Assembly (NCBI GenBank): GCA_016865865.1
Contig: VGOC01000008.1
Location: forward strand, 1-60,701
DNA from: Chloroflexota bacterium
GTDB lineage: Bacteria > Chloroflexota > Anaerolineae > Anaerolineales > UBA11858
Direction: 5' to 3'
Length of the DNA: 60,701 nt
Position numbers and translations under genes: made by a program. Under the pieces are notes generated by a model that saw nothing but the letters and a program-made list of their open reading frames with translations, was not told the origin of the DNA and did not search any database. How positions within the stretch are numbered: the stretch's first letter is position 1; every line of letters begins with the position of its first letter. Shown here one piece after another: positions 17,185-25,352 of this stretch.

Positions 17185-19974
17185 ATGGCGATTCAACCCT
17201 GGCATAAAGTCATCACCCCCCGCAAGGAAGTCAGCGAAGGGCGTTCGTTCAATCCCGACGAGTTCGCCATCCATCTGGAACAGGTCGTGAGCAGCAAAGC
17301 GCCGGAAGATTATCGCGACCCGGTCAAGTTCTTCTCGCGTACCTGCTTCACCCGCGCCCTCAGCGAACATACCGGCATGGTGCTGCGCCGCCTGGCTGGT
17401 GAGACGGCCAACACCGCGCCGGTGCTGACCCTGGTCACCCAGTTCGGCGGCGGTAAGACACATACCCTGACCGCCCTCTACCATCTGACCAAACATCCGA
17501 CCGAATCCGCCTCAGCCTCGGGGATACCCGACCTGTTGCGGAACGCCAATCTGTACGCCATACCGACAGCGCGCGTCGCCGTGTTCGTCGGCAACGCCTG
17601 GGACCCGCAGCCTGGGGACGAAAATCCCTGGCTGGATATCGCCCGTCAACTAGCCGGGGAGGAAGGCGTTGCCTGTTTGGGGAAGGCTGCCCTCACATCC
17701 CCGCCCGGCACCGAGGCGCTGGCTCGGCTGTTCGAGGCCGCTGGCGGGTCCGTGCTGATCCTGTTCGATGAAGTGCTGAACTTCGTCAACCGCTACCGCA
17801 ATCAGGCCGACTCCTTCTACGCTTTTCTGCAGAATATGACCGTCGCCATGACCGGCGCGCCGCGCAGCGCGGCTGTTATCAGCCTGCCGCGCAGCCAGAC
17901 CGAAATGACCGAGTGGGATATGCAATGGCAGGAGCGCATTACCAAAGTCGTGCGCCGGGTGGCCAAGGACTTGATTGCCAACGACGAAGCCGAGATCAGC
18001 GAAGTGGTGCGTCGGCGTCTCTTCGAGGAACTCGGGCCGGTCCAGACCCGCCGTCTGGTCGCGAAGGCTTATGCCGATTGGTGTTTCGAGCGCCGCAACC
18101 AACTGCCTCCCGAATGGACTTCGGTGGATACGGCCGTGAGTGAAGCCAGCGCCCGCGAATACCTGCAAAACCGGTTCGAGGCCTGTTATCCTTTCCATCC
18201 GGCCACTCTCTCGGTCTTCCAGCGCAAGTGGCAGTCGCTTTCACAATACCAGCAGACGCGCGGCACGCTGGCCATGCTGGCGCAGTGGGTCTCCTGGGCC
18301 TATAAGGACGCCTACACCAACGCCCGCACCGATGCGCTCATCACCCTGGGCCATGCCCCGCTGGAGATCGCTGATTTCCGCGCCGTAGTACTCGGTCAAC
18401 TCGGCGAGTCTCGCCTCTCTGTTGCCATCGAAAACGATATTTCCGGCCAGCAATCCCACGCCCGCGCCCTGGATGCCGATGCGAAAGGGCCTCTGCGCAA
18501 TATCCATCGCCGCGTGGGAGCAACCATCCTGTTTGAATCGTCCGGCGGCCAGGCCGATAAATCCGCCCATCTGCCTGAATTGCGCTTCGCCCTCGGCGAA
18601 CCCAGGCTGGATACCACCTCGATTGATAATGCCGCCTTTGCCCTGGAAACGCGCGCCTTTTATATCCGCAAAGCCGGCACAGATGGTTATCGCATCTGGC
18701 ACCAGCCGACTCTAAAGAAAGTGATGAACGACCGCCGCGCCGCGCTGGATGCAGAGAACGAGGTCAAGCCGGCGGTGCGCAGCCTGGTCAAATCAGAATT
18801 CGAGCGCGGCAAGACACTGCCTATCGTCCCCTTCCCTGCCGAAAGCGCGGATATTCCCGATTCGCCGCGTCTGACGCTCGTGGTCATGGATCCGGACATC
18901 GAGTGGGGAGGAAACGGCAATCTACGCCAACGCATCGCCGAATGGACGCGCCAGCGTAGCAAGGATGCCCGTCTCTACCCTGGCGCGCTGGTCTTCTGCA
19001 TCAAGAAGCCCGGGCGCGAACTGCGTCGAAAAGTCGAGGATTGGCTGGCCTGGAAACGGGTCAAGAAGGACAAGGAAGAGGGCATTCTTGGCAAAGAGAT
19101 TGACCCAAGCGAACTTGCGGAACTCGAAACAGATTTCAAGGACGCTGCCGCCGATGCCGCCGATGAAGTCTGGGCTGGCTACCGCTACCTGGTCTTGCTG
19201 GATGCGCAGGAGAAGGATGGTTTGCGGGTGATTGACCTCGGCCAGGGTCATGCCCACGCCAGTGAAACCCTTTGCAGCCGGATAATATCTGCACTCAAAG
19301 CCGAATCCTTGCTCAACGAGTCCATCGGCGCGGGCTATCTGGACCGCAACTGGCCTCCCGCCTTGCAAGAGAGCGGCGCCTGGCCGCTGGCAAGTTTGCG
19401 TAAATCCTTCCTGGATGGTTCACTCACCCGCCTGCTCGATCCGGATGCCATCCTGCGCGCTAAAATCCTGGAATTCGTCCAGAGCAGCGAATTCGGCCTT
19501 GCCTCCGTTTTGAAGCCGGATGGCAGTTACGAACGCATCTGGTTCGGCGAGATGGTCGCCTCCGAGGAAGTGGCATTCGAAGCCGGGGTTTTCCTGCTGC
19601 GAAAGTTCAAAGCAGCTGAATTGAAAATGAAAGCCGAGCGGGCAAAGTCCGCCCAGGAACCGGAGCCGAGTCCGCAACTGCCCCTCGCGCCCGAAGTCAT
19701 CGGGGGACCGGAAGTGAGGGTAGTGCCGGTCGAACAGCCGACTGCAGGCGTTCAAGAGATAACACTGCGCCTCGTTGGCGAGATCCCATCCGAAATGTGG
19801 AACCGGTTAGGCACGAAAATCATCCCGAAACTCAAATCCGCCAAAGACCTGCACGTTGGGATCGAGTTCTCGGTTACCGTCAACGCGGATGCTCTGCCCG
19901 TGTTGAAGACCGACCTGGAACAGATTCTGGGAGACCTTGGGGTTGCGGGAGAGGTTCGGATTATTGTCGAGTAA
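17185..19974 (+). CDS. DUF499 family AAA+ ATPase (defence island)
   Basis: 929 residues from ATG 17185; a GTG at 17179 overlapping the upstream stop is the alternative. GAGG at 17176-17179 favours the ATG. Walker A is TQFGGGKTHT (about 86-95) and Walker B ILFDEV (about 192-197). The rest is the alpha-helical body typical of DUF499/COG1483 proteins. DUF499 ATPases sit beside DUF1156 methylases and large helicases in defence islands and may be functional analogues of BrxC/PglY. It is translationally coupled to the methylase. The C-terminal 150 residues contain a short acidic/proline linker and a small alpha/beta unit ending VAGEVRIIVE. Confidence 0.88.
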   Translation: MAIQPWHKVITPRKEVSEGRSFNPDEFAIHLEQVVSSKAPEDYRDPVKFFSRTCFTRALSEHTGMVLRRLAGETANTAPVLTLVTQFGGGKTHTLTALYHLTKHPTESASASGIPDLLRNANLYAIPTARVAVFVGNAWDPQPGDENPWLDIARQLAGEEGVACLGKAALTSPPGTEALARLFEAAGGSVLILFDEVLNFVNRYRNQADSFYAFLQNMTVAMTGAPRSAAVISLPRSQTEMTEWDMQWQERITKVVRRVAKDLIANDEAEISEVVRRRLFEELGPVQTRRLVAKAYADWCFERRNQLPPEWTSVDTAVSEASAREYLQNRFEACYPFHPATLSVFQRKWQSLSQYQQTRGTLAMLAQWVSWAYKDAYTNARTDALITLGHAPLEIADFRAVVLGQLGESRLSVAIENDISGQQSHARALDADAKGPLRNIHRRVGATILFESSGGQADKSAHLPELRFALGEPRLDTTSIDNAAFALETRAFYIRKAGTDGYRIWHQPTLKKVMNDRRAALDAENEVKPAVRSLVKSEFERGKTLPIVPFPAESADIPDSPRLTLVVMDPDIEWGGNGNLRQRIAEWTRQRSKDARLYPGALVFCIKKPGRELRRKVEDWLAWKRVKKDKEEGILGKEIDPSELAELETDFKDAAADAADEVWAGYRYLVLLDAQEKDGLRVIDLGQGHAHASETLCSRIISALKAESLLNESIGAGYLDRNWPPALQESGAWPLASLRKSFLDGSLTRLLDPDAILRAKILEFVQSSEFGLASVLKPDGSYERIWFGEMVASEEVAFEAGVFLLRKFKAAELKMKAERAKSAQEPEPSPQLPLAPEVIGGPEVRVVPVEQPTAGVQEITLRLVGEIPSEMWNRLGTKIIPKLKSAKDLHVGIEFSVTVNADALPVLKTDLEQILGDLGVAGEVRIIVE

Positions 19975-19993
19975 GGATGCAAGAAAAGATGAT

Positions 19994-20028
19994 AGTCCAG
20001 AGAAAGGCGGCGTACCTTTCTCTGGACT
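19994..20028 (+). terminator. Hairpin after the defence operon
   Basis: AGTCCAGAGAAAGG pairs with CCTTTCTCTGGACT over 14 bp with a 7-nt loop, 20 bp past the DUF499 stop. There is no U-tract, so it may stabilise the 3' end rather than terminate. Confidence 0.45.
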
Positions 20029-20052
20029 CCGAGTAGATGCAACCTATCCTTT

Positions 20053-20512
20053 ATGGTGAAGGATACCGGGGGGAACATCCCTCTGGTGGTGCAGGATGGC
20101 ACTTTGCTGATCTCGGCCTGCGTGGGCGATTTCGACGGCGATGGCGACGTGGACATCCTGGACGTCCAGAACAGCGCCTACCGCTGGAACACCCGTTGCG
20201 GAGATGCCAACTACAGCCCGGCCCACGACCTGGATCACGACTGTGACATAGACATTCTGGCTTCGAGTTCACCCTGGCCTACAGCCCCACCATCGTGGAG
20301 GCGGTTGCCGCGTCCCTGGGCGATTTTCCCGAAAGCATCGGCAGAGACGCCACACCCCTCGGCCCCGACATTGACAACACAGCCGGGACGATCACGTTCG
20401 GGGCCTTCAGCCTGGGGGCCACGCCCGCCGGGCCGAATGGCAATGGCGTGCTGGCCATCCTCACCTTCCGCGCCCTGGCGGCTTCAAGGAACACGGTTGC
20501 TGCGAGCAACCG
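20053..20512 (+). pseudogene. Scrambled dockerin and cohesin fragments
   Basis: From 20053 one frame gives a dockerin-like calcium-binding pair: DFDGDGDVDILDVQNSAYRW, then DLDHDCDIDIL. At about 20257 it joins, one base out of frame, a cohesin-like segment: FEFTLAYSPTIVEAVAASLG, then DNTAGTITFGAF and NGVLAILTFRAL. In intact proteins a cohesin-type module normally precedes a dockerin; here the order is reversed and both modules are truncated. There is no signal peptide. It is a remnant unrelated in function to the defence genes. Confidence 0.55.
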
Positions 20513-20521
20513 TGTTCCTTG
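20485..20521. repeat. Perfect 17-bp stem hairpin
   Basis: CAAGGAACACGGTTGCT and its exact complement flank a 3-nt GCG loop. It cuts off the cohesin-like reading. There is no U-tract. It may be a REP-like element or the scar of a rearrangement. Confidence 0.6.
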
Positions 20522-20546
20522 ATAGCCCCGTTCACGGGGCGTTGAG

Positions 20547-20695
20547 TGCTCGAAAATACGCGTCTGGCCTTCTCCCCCGAAATGACCGTCCCGACCGAAG
20601 AAGAACCCGAGATGCCGGTCGAGAAACAGTTGTGGTTGTTCGAAGAGCAAGTCGCCGAGAAGGATGATAACAATGATGATGAAACCACCTCATGA
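20547..20695 (+). pseudogene. C-terminal protein fragment, unidentified
   Basis: A frame without a start reads LENTRLAFSPEMTVPTEEEP, then EMPVEKQLWLFEEQVAEKDD, and ends in an acidic tail at TGA 20693. Composition is protein-like. I do not recognise it; it may be the tail of a lost defence or transposase gene. Confidence 0.3.
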
Positions 20696-20734
20696 CGACA
20701 ATCGTGACAGGATTCGAAATCAACCATGAATCGC

Positions 20735-20763
20735 TTGACAAATCACACATCTTGGCGTAAATT
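20735..20763 (+). promoter_or_regulatory. Promoter of the NYN leader RNA
   Basis: Perfect TTGACA (20735-20740), 17-bp spacer, TAAATT (20758-20763). The predicted start near 20770 lies just before the structured RNA and 117 bp ahead of the NYN start. Confidence 0.65.
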
Positions 20764-20769
20764 AAACGC

Positions 20770-20870
20770 ATTAGAGCCCGCGAATAATGCCATCGTCCGA
20801 TGGATGGATGGGAAACAGTTATTCGCGATTATGACCCCGGAGAGCGCGCCAGTGCTCTCCGTATTTTTTC
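20770..20870 (+). ncRNA. Structured leader or small RNA upstream of the NYN gene
   Basis: The outer stem CGCGAATAA (20779-20787) pairs perfectly with TTATTCGCG (20819-20827). It encloses a hairpin CCATC-GTCC-GATGG (20790-20803) and an unpaired ATGGATGGGAAACAG stretch. A second hairpin GGAGAGC/GCTCTCC (20839-20860) runs into a TATTTTTTC tract, an intrinsic terminator. The NYN start follows 17 nt later with its own RBS. I do not recognise it as a named RNA family. It has the same promoter-RNA-terminator-nuclease order as AbiF. Confidence 0.6.
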
Positions 20871-20886
20871 TCCGAGGCGGATCAAC

Positions 20887-21645
20887 ATGATAAAAAGCCG
20901 GATATTCATTGACTTCTGGAATTTTCAACTTTCCTTGAATGGCATCGCTGGGAAAGCGTATCGCGCTGACTGGACCAAACTTTCAGCCTGGTTGATCGCC
21001 CGGGCGCAGGCCATCATCGGCTCCCCTTTGCAGCATGAAGGGACGACTGTATATCTTTCTTATGATCCGAGGAAACCAGAAGACAAATCGCTGCGCGACT
21101 GGGCGAACAATTTCCTCGATCATCTTCCCGGCGTGAATGTTGTCATGCAGGAGAGAAAGCCTAAGAATCCGCCAGTCTGTCCTTCCTGTCACACGAACAT
21201 CGAGATGTGTCCCCATTGCAGCGCGGCGATGGCAGGAACAATCGAAAAAGGGTGTGGATACAGCCATGGTGACAGATTTACTGGCGCTCGCCTGGGAAAA
21301 TGCCTGGGAAGTTGCCATTCTCTTATCTTCCGATCGCGACTTTATTCCGGCTATACAAATGCTCGCCTGCGAGATCAGTCCTTGCGCATCTTTTACAGCC
21401 CTGCCGACGACCCGCTGAACAACTTCTACATCCCGGCGCTGTCGTCCTGTGTGCGCTACGACCACTCGGCCGGCTATTTCAGTTCCACAGCGCTGGCGGT
21501 CGCGGCGGCTGGTGCCGGAATGCCCTATTCAGGAAGCGCGCGGCTCACTCAAGGGCATGGATACCACCATCGAGCGCGAGGAGGACCGCTTGTGAACGTG
21601 GTCGATTCCTCTGACTGGTTGGATGCATGGATACATCTAACGTAA
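20887..21645 (+). pseudogene. NYN-domain nuclease gene, frameshifted and fused to a PLD-helicase fragment
   Basis: Start ATG 20887 with a GAGG RBS nine bases upstream. The N-terminus (SRIFIDFWNFQLSL) is the first NYN/PIN-like strand with its metal-binding Asp and Asn, and a four-cysteine ribbon CPSCHTNIEMCPHC follows near residues 98-111. Near 21255 the frame shifts by one: the second half of the domain (GVDTAMVTDLLALAWENAWE, then ILLSSDRDFIPA with the acidic pair) continues in another frame to about 21370. There the original frame resumes as an unrelated sequence, RIFYSPADDPLNNFYIPALS then RYDHSAGYFSSTALAVAA, which resembles the start of a PLD-type helicase. So a frameshifted NYN nuclease is joined by deletion to a second broken defence gene. 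NYN proteins are typically ribonucleases. Confidence 0.65.
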
Positions 21646-21758
21646 CTGCTCAGCCATCGAACGGATTAGCCCGAAAAAGGGGTGTGCGAAGGGGGCGCAG
21701 CCGCTTTGCGTTCGCACACCCTTTTTTCGGGAACTTCCCCGTTTGGCTGAGTAGTTAC
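21642..21758 (-). repeat. Family A MITE, copy 4
   Basis: Inverse orientation: GTAACTGCTCAGCCATCG left, GGCTGAGTAGTTAC right. A perfect 8-bp duplication CATCTAAC flanks it. The hairpin carries the imperfect ccgctttgcgttcgc arm. It is inserted at the tail of the NYN/PLD pseudogene. Confidence 0.95.
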
Positions 21759-21866
21759 CATCTAACAATCCAATGACCGATGAGGCTCACCGCTGGCGGG
21801 TCATCGAGAACCTGAGGAGCATCTCCCATGTCCAACCGCCAAACAAGAACATGGGACAGGTCACGG

Positions 21867-24029
21867 TCAGCGCGGGTAAAAAGTAAACAAGGTGATCAGG
21901 AAAGCCGTTCCCATAAAACAGGGCCAATAGCAGAGCTTGAAAATCAGGTTATCTTCATATTGCAAGATCGCTATATTGGCGTTCGAGCGCACCATCAGAC
22001 CGTTGATGGTGCCTGCCAGGATCGTGACATATAGCAAAATGAAGTAGTATTCCAGATATGTCACACCGCTATACATGATATTCGTGCGGAGGTTGTTGTG
22101 GGCAATTGCCGCGCCAAAAAAGAGCGCCGCGCCTACCGAGAGCACATCGAACGCGCTCTTCGAGCTGATGGTGTTGGCGCCAAATAGTTGCACGGCGACC
22201 AGCAGAATCACGATGCAGTAGGCAATCACCGGAGAGACGAGTTCCCGCCGGGCAATGATGTTGAAAATCAAAGCCGGCAGAGTGCTTTTTTGCAGTTCTA
22301 TTGCCCCACCAAAATCGGCATTGTAATCTTCGACGCGATAACCGAAGAAACTCCTCTGCAGATCCCATTGAGGCGCCCATAGGGCGAGGTTCAGGCCTGG
22401 CTTGTGGCTGGGCATCATGAATTCATAGCTCTCGAAATCGGGAACCAGCACGATATTTTGTCCCAACTTTCCTGGGTCTATTTGAATCTGCATCGTGACC
22501 TGATCCAGGGGGTAGCGGCTGACATCGAGTTTCTGTTGCAGGGTGACATGGAAAAACCAGCCGATGATTTCGTCTCCCCCTTGTTCGAAGTGGTAGGCCT
22601 CTCGTATTTCCAACCGGCCGACTTGAGCAGGAAAACGCGCTTCTTTGACCACACCTTCTGGCAACTCCTGGGGATACTTTTGCCAGAGATAGCCGGACAA
22701 CGTGACCGTGCTGCTTTTGATCTCCAAATATTCGATCATCATGCCGGTTGGGACGCGTATCGGTGGGGGAAGATTACCGATCATCGCGTTTGCGTCTATC
22801 TCTTGCAGGATGTTCTCTATATTCGCCTGGTCGGTCAGCACCGATTGGTTGCTCTCTTGCCTCGAGATCGAGTAAACGATATACCATATCCATGCGATGC
22901 CAGCAAATAGAACCAGCGACACGACGGCGGATATCTTCCAGATGCGGTTTATTTCCCCCTTCTTAGCGCGGAATATCAGAACAGACAGAGAGCAAAGAAA
23001 GCTCATCGTAGCCAGCCCGATATTGACCAACTGACGAATCGTCATGGTGGCATCCGCGGCCATGATATCCTTGAAGATCACCACCGCCAGACCCCACCCC
23101 TGGGCCACCAGCGGCTGGAAGAAGGTCCATGAAAGCTGACCGGTGCTCGAGAGTCGCTCGCGATAGAACGACTCTCCCTGGGACATGCGCTCATAATCGG
23201 CAAACGATTTCGAAGCCTCTGTCCGAACGGTCTCTTTCATCCACGCTGGGGCCATCTCTTCCAGGAGGGCGGCGACTTCGGCAGTCGTTTTGCCCATGAA
23301 ATCCTGATTGTAGTGCCAGATGAAACGGTTGTTTTCATCTGAGATGGCCGCATAGCCTTCTTCTCCAATATCCACTTCGCGCATCGAGGCTACGAAGGAA
23401 TTCAGCGAATGAACAATGGCTACCACGCCGGCTTGAGTCTGGCGCCCGGTCTCGAGATCGGTCGAATAAAAGGGAGTAACATAAAAAACGATGATTGACT
23501 TCGAGGCTGCTCCGTACATGTAATACCACTGACCTGTATCCTGCTGGATGGTGTTCGTATACCATCGAGCTTTGGCGTTTCGAGGATCGGTGTAATCATA
23601 CACATCTTCGACTGCGGTGAAGACGAATTGGCCATGTTCATCTTTGTGATAGTAAGGGGCATGCAGGTTTACAGTTGGCGCGTAGGAATAGGGAGCGAAC
23701 GCCGCAGCCGCCCCATAGTACTCGGGGTGATTGGTCATCTCTTGTAGCAAGCGAGGCTTGATTCCCGTGTGCGGCAATTCCCCGCTCGATAGGTCCCCGG
23801 CGATCCCATCTGCAATATCCTTCTGCTTCCGCATTTTTTCGTTGATTTGGGATGCAACCAGGGTTGCTTGATGTTGGGCGTAATCCAACGCTCGAGCCTT
23901 GTGTTGCCTTTCTATCTGAGAATATTGATATATCCACCAGAGCGCAACCCCCAGGCTGGTGATACACAAGAGGAAAGCTATCGAGGAGATCAACTGTTGC
24001 TTGTTCAGGCGGCGAAAAGGATTCTTCAT
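21867..24029 (-). CDS. Cache-domain sensor fused to a pentameric ligand-gated channel-like module
   Basis: 720 residues from ATG 24029 (GGAG RBS eight bases upstream); a longer reading would begin inside a repeat element and is rejected. Order: TM1 (13-33), extracytoplasmic Cache-like sensor (about 40-325, with GEEGYAAISDENNRFIWHY), TM2 (331-353), a short cytoplasmic basic loop, TM3 (365-388), a second beta-rich extracytoplasmic domain (about 395-592), then four hydrophobic helices (598-617, 626-645, 653-680, 695-718). The second domain has LDVSRYPLDQ at 501-510, matching the RYPxD signature of the Cys-loop/Pro-loop receptor family (GLIC: RRYPFD). Domain length, position before M1, and the M1-M4 spacing also fit. 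No kinase, cyclase or methyl-accepting output is present. It is probably a ligand-gated ion channel with an added small-molecule sensor. Channel assignment is inference by pattern. Confidence 0.7.
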   Translation of the reverse strand: MKNPFRRLNKQQLISSIAFLLCITSLGVALWWIYQYSQIERQHKARALDYAQHQATLVASQINEKMRKQKDIADGIAGDLSSGELPHTGIKPRLLQEMTNHPEYYGAAAAFAPYSYAPTVNLHAPYYHKDEHGQFVFTAVEDVYDYTDPRNAKARWYTNTIQQDTGQWYYMYGAASKSIIVFYVTPFYSTDLETGRQTQAGVVAIVHSLNSFVASMREVDIGEEGYAAISDENNRFIWHYNQDFMGKTTAEVAALLEEMAPAWMKETVRTEASKSFADYERMSQGESFYRERLSSTGQLSWTFFQPLVAQGWGLAVVIFKDIMAADATMTIRQLVNIGLATMSFLCSLSVLIFRAKKGEINRIWKISAVVSLVLFAGIAWIWYIVYSISRQESNQSVLTDQANIENILQEIDANAMIGNLPPPIRVPTGMMIEYLEIKSSTVTLSGYLWQKYPQELPEGVVKEARFPAQVGRLEIREAYHFEQGGDEIIGWFFHVTLQQKLDVSRYPLDQVTMQIQIDPGKLGQNIVLVPDFESYEFMMPSHKPGLNLALWAPQWDLQRSFFGYRVEDYNADFGGAIELQKSTLPALIFNIIARRELVSPVIAYCIVILLVAVQLFGANTISSKSAFDVLSVGAALFFGAAIAHNNLRTNIMYSGVTYLEYYFILLYVTILAGTINGLMVRSNANIAILQYEDNLIFKLCYWPCFMGTAFLITLFTFYPR

Positions 24030-24072
24030 AGCTGTTTTCTCCATCATCTCTGTATCTACCGAATCGTGATGT

Positions 24073-24191
24073 GAGTTCTGAAAAAACTCCTGAACGATGG
24101 GGCGGGGCGGCATATATGGGGGTGCGTGCGCAGCACGCACCCCCATATATGCCGCCCCGAATCCTCTATACGTAGTTTTTGCAGTGGACTC
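24073..24191. repeat. Family B MITE, copy A
   Basis: Ends GAGTTCTGAAAAAACTCC and TTTTTGCAGTGGACTC enclose the perfect palindrome GGGGCGGCATATATGGGGG with its complement around GTGCGTGCGCAGCACGCAC. Direct repeats GTGATGTG (8 bp, extendable to 9) flank it. It lies between the channel gene and the deacetylase gene, which diverge. The rest of the 273-bp gap shows no other feature. Confidence 0.85.
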
Positions 24192-24302
24192 GTGATGTGC
24201 AATGGATATTTTACCGTAGATGGTGGAACTCAATAACAAGGATCACTGGTACAATAATAACAGCCAACACCGGATCCTTCTCCTCTCCCCCTGGAGCCTG
24301 CC

Positions 24303-25328
24303 ATGCACGAGTTAGTCTATTTCTACCCCAACGGACACGAAGCCCATCGCGAGATAGGCCACCCCGAGCGGCCGGAGCGCGTGGAAGCCATGGTCGAGGC
24401 TTTGATCGAGGCTGGTTGGTGGGATTCGTTCCCTCATCTGGAGCCGGAAGAAGTTTCGCCAGAGGTATTGTCAAAGGTCCACATGCCGCGCTTTTTGAGG
24501 CAATTGGAAGAGGTCTGCGCGCGCGGTCAGCATTTCGATGTGGACACGTATACGACCACAGCCTCCTGGGACCTGGCGCTCAAGGCGGCAGGCGGCGCGA
24601 TCGCTGTGACCCGTCGGGTCTGGGAGGGGGAGGCGCGGCGCGGTTTTGCGCTCACGCGCCCGCCGGGGCACCACGCCACGCCAGGTCGGGCGATGGGGTT
24701 CTGCCTGTTGAACAATATCGCCCTGGCTGCGCAAGATCTGCTGTTAGAGAAGGGGGCTAAACGTCTGGCGATTGTTGATTTAGATCAACATCACGGCAAC
24801 GGCACGCAGGATATCTTCTGGGCGCGTGGGGAGGTGTTCTATTTTTCGACGCACCAGTATCCGCACTATCCCGGCACGGGAGCGGTGAGGGAAGTCGGCA
24901 TTGGCGATGGCGAGGGGCGGACAGCCAACTTCCCGCTACCGCCCTTTTCCGGGGATCAGGCTTTTCTGACCATCATGGATGAGGCGATCATCCCGCTGCT
25001 GGATCGTTACAACCCACAGATGATCCTGGTCAGTTACGGATTCGACCCGCACTGGCGCGACCCCCTGGGGAGTCTGCTGCTCACCGCGGCGGGCTACAAG
25101 TCGCTCATCGGACGCTTGTGCGCCTGGGCGGATGCCCACTGTGAGGGGCGCGTGGCGCTGGTTCTCGAGGGAGGTTATGATTTGGAAGCAGCCGCGGCCT
25201 GCACCCAGGGTGCGACGGCGGCCTTGCTCTCCCAGGAGTGGGACGATCCTCTGGGCGCGCCTCACCAGCCCGAAACGTCGGCCTGGCAATCCATGCTCAG
25301 GGAGGCGAAAAATCTCTGGAGATTGTGA
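24303..25328 (+). CDS. Histone deacetylase family / acetylpolyamine amidohydrolase-like protein
   Basis: 341 residues, the full length for bacterial class II HDAC-like enzymes. It has HPERPERVEAM at the N-terminus, the active-site RPPGHHATPGRAMGFCLLNN block with the tandem histidines, the zinc-ligand segment DLDQHHGNGTQDIFW, and the C-terminal ALVLEGGYDLEAA with GGY. These enzymes remove acetyl groups from lysine or polyamines using Zn2+. It acts in the cytoplasm; there is no signal peptide. The M24 gene follows after 25 bp and is probably cotranscribed. All metal ligands seem present, so it is probably active. Confidence 0.92.
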   Translation: MHELVYFYPNGHEAHREIGHPERPERVEAMVEALIEAGWWDSFPHLEPEEVSPEVLSKVHMPRFLRQLEEVCARGQHFDVDTYTTTASWDLALKAAGGAIAVTRRVWEGEARRGFALTRPPGHHATPGRAMGFCLLNNIALAAQDLLLEKGAKRLAIVDLDQHHGNGTQDIFWARGEVFYFSTHQYPHYPGTGAVREVGIGDGEGRTANFPLPPFSGDQAFLTIMDEAIIPLLDRYNPQMILVSYGFDPHWRDPLGSLLLTAAGYKSLIGRLCAWADAHCEGRVALVLEGGYDLEAAAACTQGATAALLSQEWDDPLGAPHQPETSAWQSMLREAKNLWRL

Positions 25329-25352
25329 ATCCACGAAAGGCCACGAAGAAAT

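Noticed and set aside
21773-21886. Small frame MTDEAHRWRVIENLRSISHV after MITE copy 4
   Set aside because: 37 codons, no RBS, overlaps the end of the channel gene; perhaps a leftover of a lost gene but not supportable.
24030-24239. Longer N-terminus (70 residues) for the channel protein
   Set aside because: Those codons come from the family B palindrome; an RBS-backed ATG at 24029 begins the natural TM1 signal.
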